From positions 1 to 29,677 of IMG/VR virus record IMGVR_UViG_3300037076_000018: DNA of 29,677 nt; one strand, 5' to 3'. Every line of letters begins with the position of its first letter. Position 1 is the first letter of the stretch. Source of the stretch: a virus. The translations under genes and the position numbers were made by a program. Shown in pieces: positions 28,105 to 29,677 of the stretch. A model generated the notes under the pieces. The model did not search any database and was not told where the DNA came from. It saw only the letters and a list, made by a program, of their open reading frames with translations.

Positions 28105-28575
28105 ATGGGGCTTTCATCAAAAGAAAAAAGCAAGAGGTATTACGATTCTCCGCATGGCAAAGCAGCTAGAAAACTGTACAGCCAGTCAGAGGCGCACAAA
28201 CGAGCGCAAAAAATCGTGAACACTCGGCAATATCAAACAGAAACATCTACACCGGAAGGCAGAGCGGGAATACTTTGGCGGGCCGCAAAACAACGTGCAG
28301 GATTGAAAAATCTGCCATTCACAATTACCAAACAATTCCTAATTGAGAAATTGACAACCATACATACTTGTGAAGTAACAGGTGCGTCATTTGACTATTC
28401 ATTGCGGCACGATGTTCAACAAAATCCCTATATGCCGTCATTGGATCAGCGGGTTCCGGGCGAAGGGTACACCCCAGAAAATGTTCAAGTAGTCATTTCT
28501 TGGTACAACCGTTTCAAAGGAGACTTGTCTGATTCTGAAGCATTACGAATTCTTGATTCGTGGAAGGAGAGATAA
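28105..28575 (+). CDS. HNH-type homing endonuclease, minimal form
   Basis: The 156-residue protein opens L-S-S-K-E-K-S-K-R-Y-Y-D-S-P-H-G-K-A-A-R, then L-W-R-A-A-K-Q-R-A-G-L-K, F-T-I-T-K-Q-F-L, C-E-V-T-G near residue 91, and M-P-S-L-D-Q-R-V-P-G-E-G-Y-T-P-E-N-V-Q-V-V near 111-131. This last motif corresponds to the S-L-D-R-I-D-x-x-x-G-Y-T-x-x-N-V-x-x-V signature of many small phage nucleases; here the usual R-I-D is Q-R-V, so activity is uncertain. ATG 28105 has GGAAGA at good distance; an in-frame ATG at 27973 would lie in the preceding frame. It has no late motif at its start, unlike the other cassettes. Confidence 0.78.
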   Translation: MGLSSKEKSKRYYDSPHGKAARKLYSQSEAHKRAQKIVNTRQYQTETSTPEGRAGILWRAAKQRAGLKNLPFTITKQFLIEKLTTIHTCEVTGASFDYSLRHDVQQNPYMPSLDQRVPGEGYTPENVQVVISWYNRFKGDLSDSEALRILDSWKER

Positions 28576-28577
28576 CC

Positions 28578-29677
28578 GTGTCAATTCAATACGCAGTTGG
28601 AACAAAAGTCCACAATACATTTTCAGGAGTCTACAAGAACGATCTTCTTACGGCAATCCCTGGATATTTGATTACCGCAGGCTGGACCCAAATTTCTGGC
28701 CTGACCTCTCCGTCTACTGTCTCGTTTACGATTGCATCGCCGGGTGTGGTTAACCTTTCTGGTCACGGTCTCGCAGCCGGAACACAAGTAGTCTTTACGA
28801 CGACAGGTAGCTTGCCAACAGGCATCTCAGTAAGCACACCGTACTATGTTCTGTCTCCCCTGACGAACTCATTCAATCTTGCTTCAACTATCGGCGGCAC
28901 GGCCATCAACTTTTCTGGTTCGGCAAGCGGAACGGCGACAATGAACTCAGAAATCTTGATGCAAACTGGAACCACACCGCAAGGGTATCAAATCAATTGT
29001 CGGATGCGTGACAACGGTGGAACCTGTGTAACTTTCACGATTGAAACCACCGATGGTATTTACAAAGGAACCAGCAATACGACATATGGTGGTCAACTAC
29101 GGCCAGCGACGGGAAAGACATGGCATATCGTCGCTAACCAATTTCAATTCTGGATGTGGGTTGATGCGGATTACAACGTTGGAAACGAGTTTTTGCTTGT
29201 GTCGTGTCCTTACGTTCCTCCATTCCTGACTCCAAAATACATCGGCGTCATGCAGTCGGCAGGACGAGGCGACGGCACTGGATGTGTAACTTGCAGCGGA
29301 AACTGGCGATATTCCCTTGATGGAAATCCGAATGACAATGCCCAAAATTGGTACAACGCAATCTATGGAACACAGTTGTTAGATTCACCAACAAGTCCGG
29401 GCGGCGCTAACACACCCGGAGAATTGGGAATTATTAACGCATTGTATCCCGTAGTAGTAAATTCAGCCAATCCTGGTGGGCTTACGACTCGTTACGCCAA
29501 TTTAGATTTGTACACAATTGACACTAATATGGCATGGGGTTCACCGTACATCTCCAACGAACCATTGATGCGATGTCAACTATGGGATTCGATTGTCATC
29601 TTAGATCAATTTCAAGGAGATGCTACAGCGACGTTCGATTCTCACAACTGGATCTGTCTCACGTCATCGCTTACCTC
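28578..29677 (+). CDS. Virion protein, paralogue series member 3 with inserted domain, 3' end outside window
   Basis: GTG 28578 follows GGAGA and 2 nt after the HNH stop. The opening S-I-Q-Y-A-V-G-T-K-V-H-N-T-F and T-A-G-W-T-Q-I-S-G, and later I-V-A-N-Q-F-Q-F-W and L-W-D-S-I-V-I-L-D, place it with the genes at 24678 and 27048. Residues about 42-123 (28701-28947) are an extra domain absent from both: F-T-I-A-S-P-G-V-V-N, H-G-L-A-A-G-T-Q-V-V-F-T-T-T-G, L-P-T-G-I-S, Y-Y-V-L and G-T-A-I-N-F-S-G. This is a widespread beta-sandwich module of phage surface proteins. Reading stays open to the right edge (366 codons seen). Confidence 0.78.
   Translation, partial: MSIQYAVGTKVHNTFSGVYKNDLLTAIPGYLITAGWTQISGLTSPSTVSFTIASPGVVNLSGHGLAAGTQVVFTTTGSLPTGISVSTPYYVLSPLTNSFNLASTIGGTAINFSGSASGTATMNSEILMQTGTTPQGYQINCRMRDNGGTCVTFTIETTDGIYKGTSNTTYGGQLRPATGKTWHIVANQFQFWMWVDADYNVGNEFLLVSCPYVPPFLTPKYIGVMQSAGRGDGTGCVTCSGNWRYSLDGNPNDNAQNWYNAIYGTQLLDSPTSPGGANTPGELGIINALYPVVVNSANPGGLTTRYANLDLYTIDTNMAWGSPYISNEPLMRCQLWDSIVILDQFQGDATATFDSHNWICLTSSLT

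Noticed and set aside
28101-28577. Group I intron carrying the last HNH gene
   Set aside because: The sequence before and after does not join into one protein: the downstream gene is a complete paralogue with its own start.

Overview
The window looks like part of the late (virion) gene region of a large T4-like, contractile-tailed phage. Four gene products can be placed against the T4 morphogenesis set. They are a gp13-type neck protein (3570-4307), a gp14-type neck protein (15848-16528), a gp15-type tail completion/sheath stabiliser protein (16528-17217) and a gp16-type small terminase (20401-20928). Late plus-strand genes are preceded by T4-type late promoter motifs (NNTAAATA; one perfect TATAAATA), and many neighbours are joined by TAATG stop/start overlaps. 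The host cannot be read from the sequence.

Layout. Positions 3-1043 are the 3' part of a fibre-like protein. Positions 1080-1390 hold a broken, AT-rich HNH endonuclease, cut off where a virion protein lacking its normal start begins (1390-2418). Positions 2539-3525 encode a protein made almost entirely of about 19 copies of a 14-15 residue Q-T-Q-x-G-V-S-R-I repeat. gp13 follows, then a GIY-YIG endonuclease, a 756-residue Cys-rich protein, a 400-residue unknown protein, a 53-residue protein and a cupin (to 9137), closed by a strong terminator.

Positions 9231-15170 form a minus-strand island of 14 mostly small genes. Its promoters are TTGACA-N16..18-TATAAT-like, so it looks like an early-expressed block placed inside the late cluster. 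It encodes a Ku-family DNA-end-binding protein, a calcineurin-like phosphoesterase, a zinc peptidase with HExxHxxGxxH, an endonuclease VII-like HNH protein, a DUF2786-like protein and several unknown small proteins. In T4 genes 13 and 14 are adjacent; here about 11.5 kb separates them.

The plus strand resumes with a second GIY-YIG endonuclease, gp14, gp15, a second GVSRI-repeat protein (17219-17797) and a run of small appendage-like virion proteins. Then come gp16, an HNH cassette and a long array of paralogous fibre/lectin-like virion proteins running off the right edge. Two more HNH endonuclease genes interrupt that array.

Seven homing-type endonuclease genes (two GIY-YIG, five HNH-type, one of them broken) sit between genes. 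In four of them the late promoter motif ends exactly 5 nt before the start codon with no Shine-Dalgarno sequence, which predicts leaderless late mRNAs. Gene assignments come from reading motifs by eye; no database search was run.
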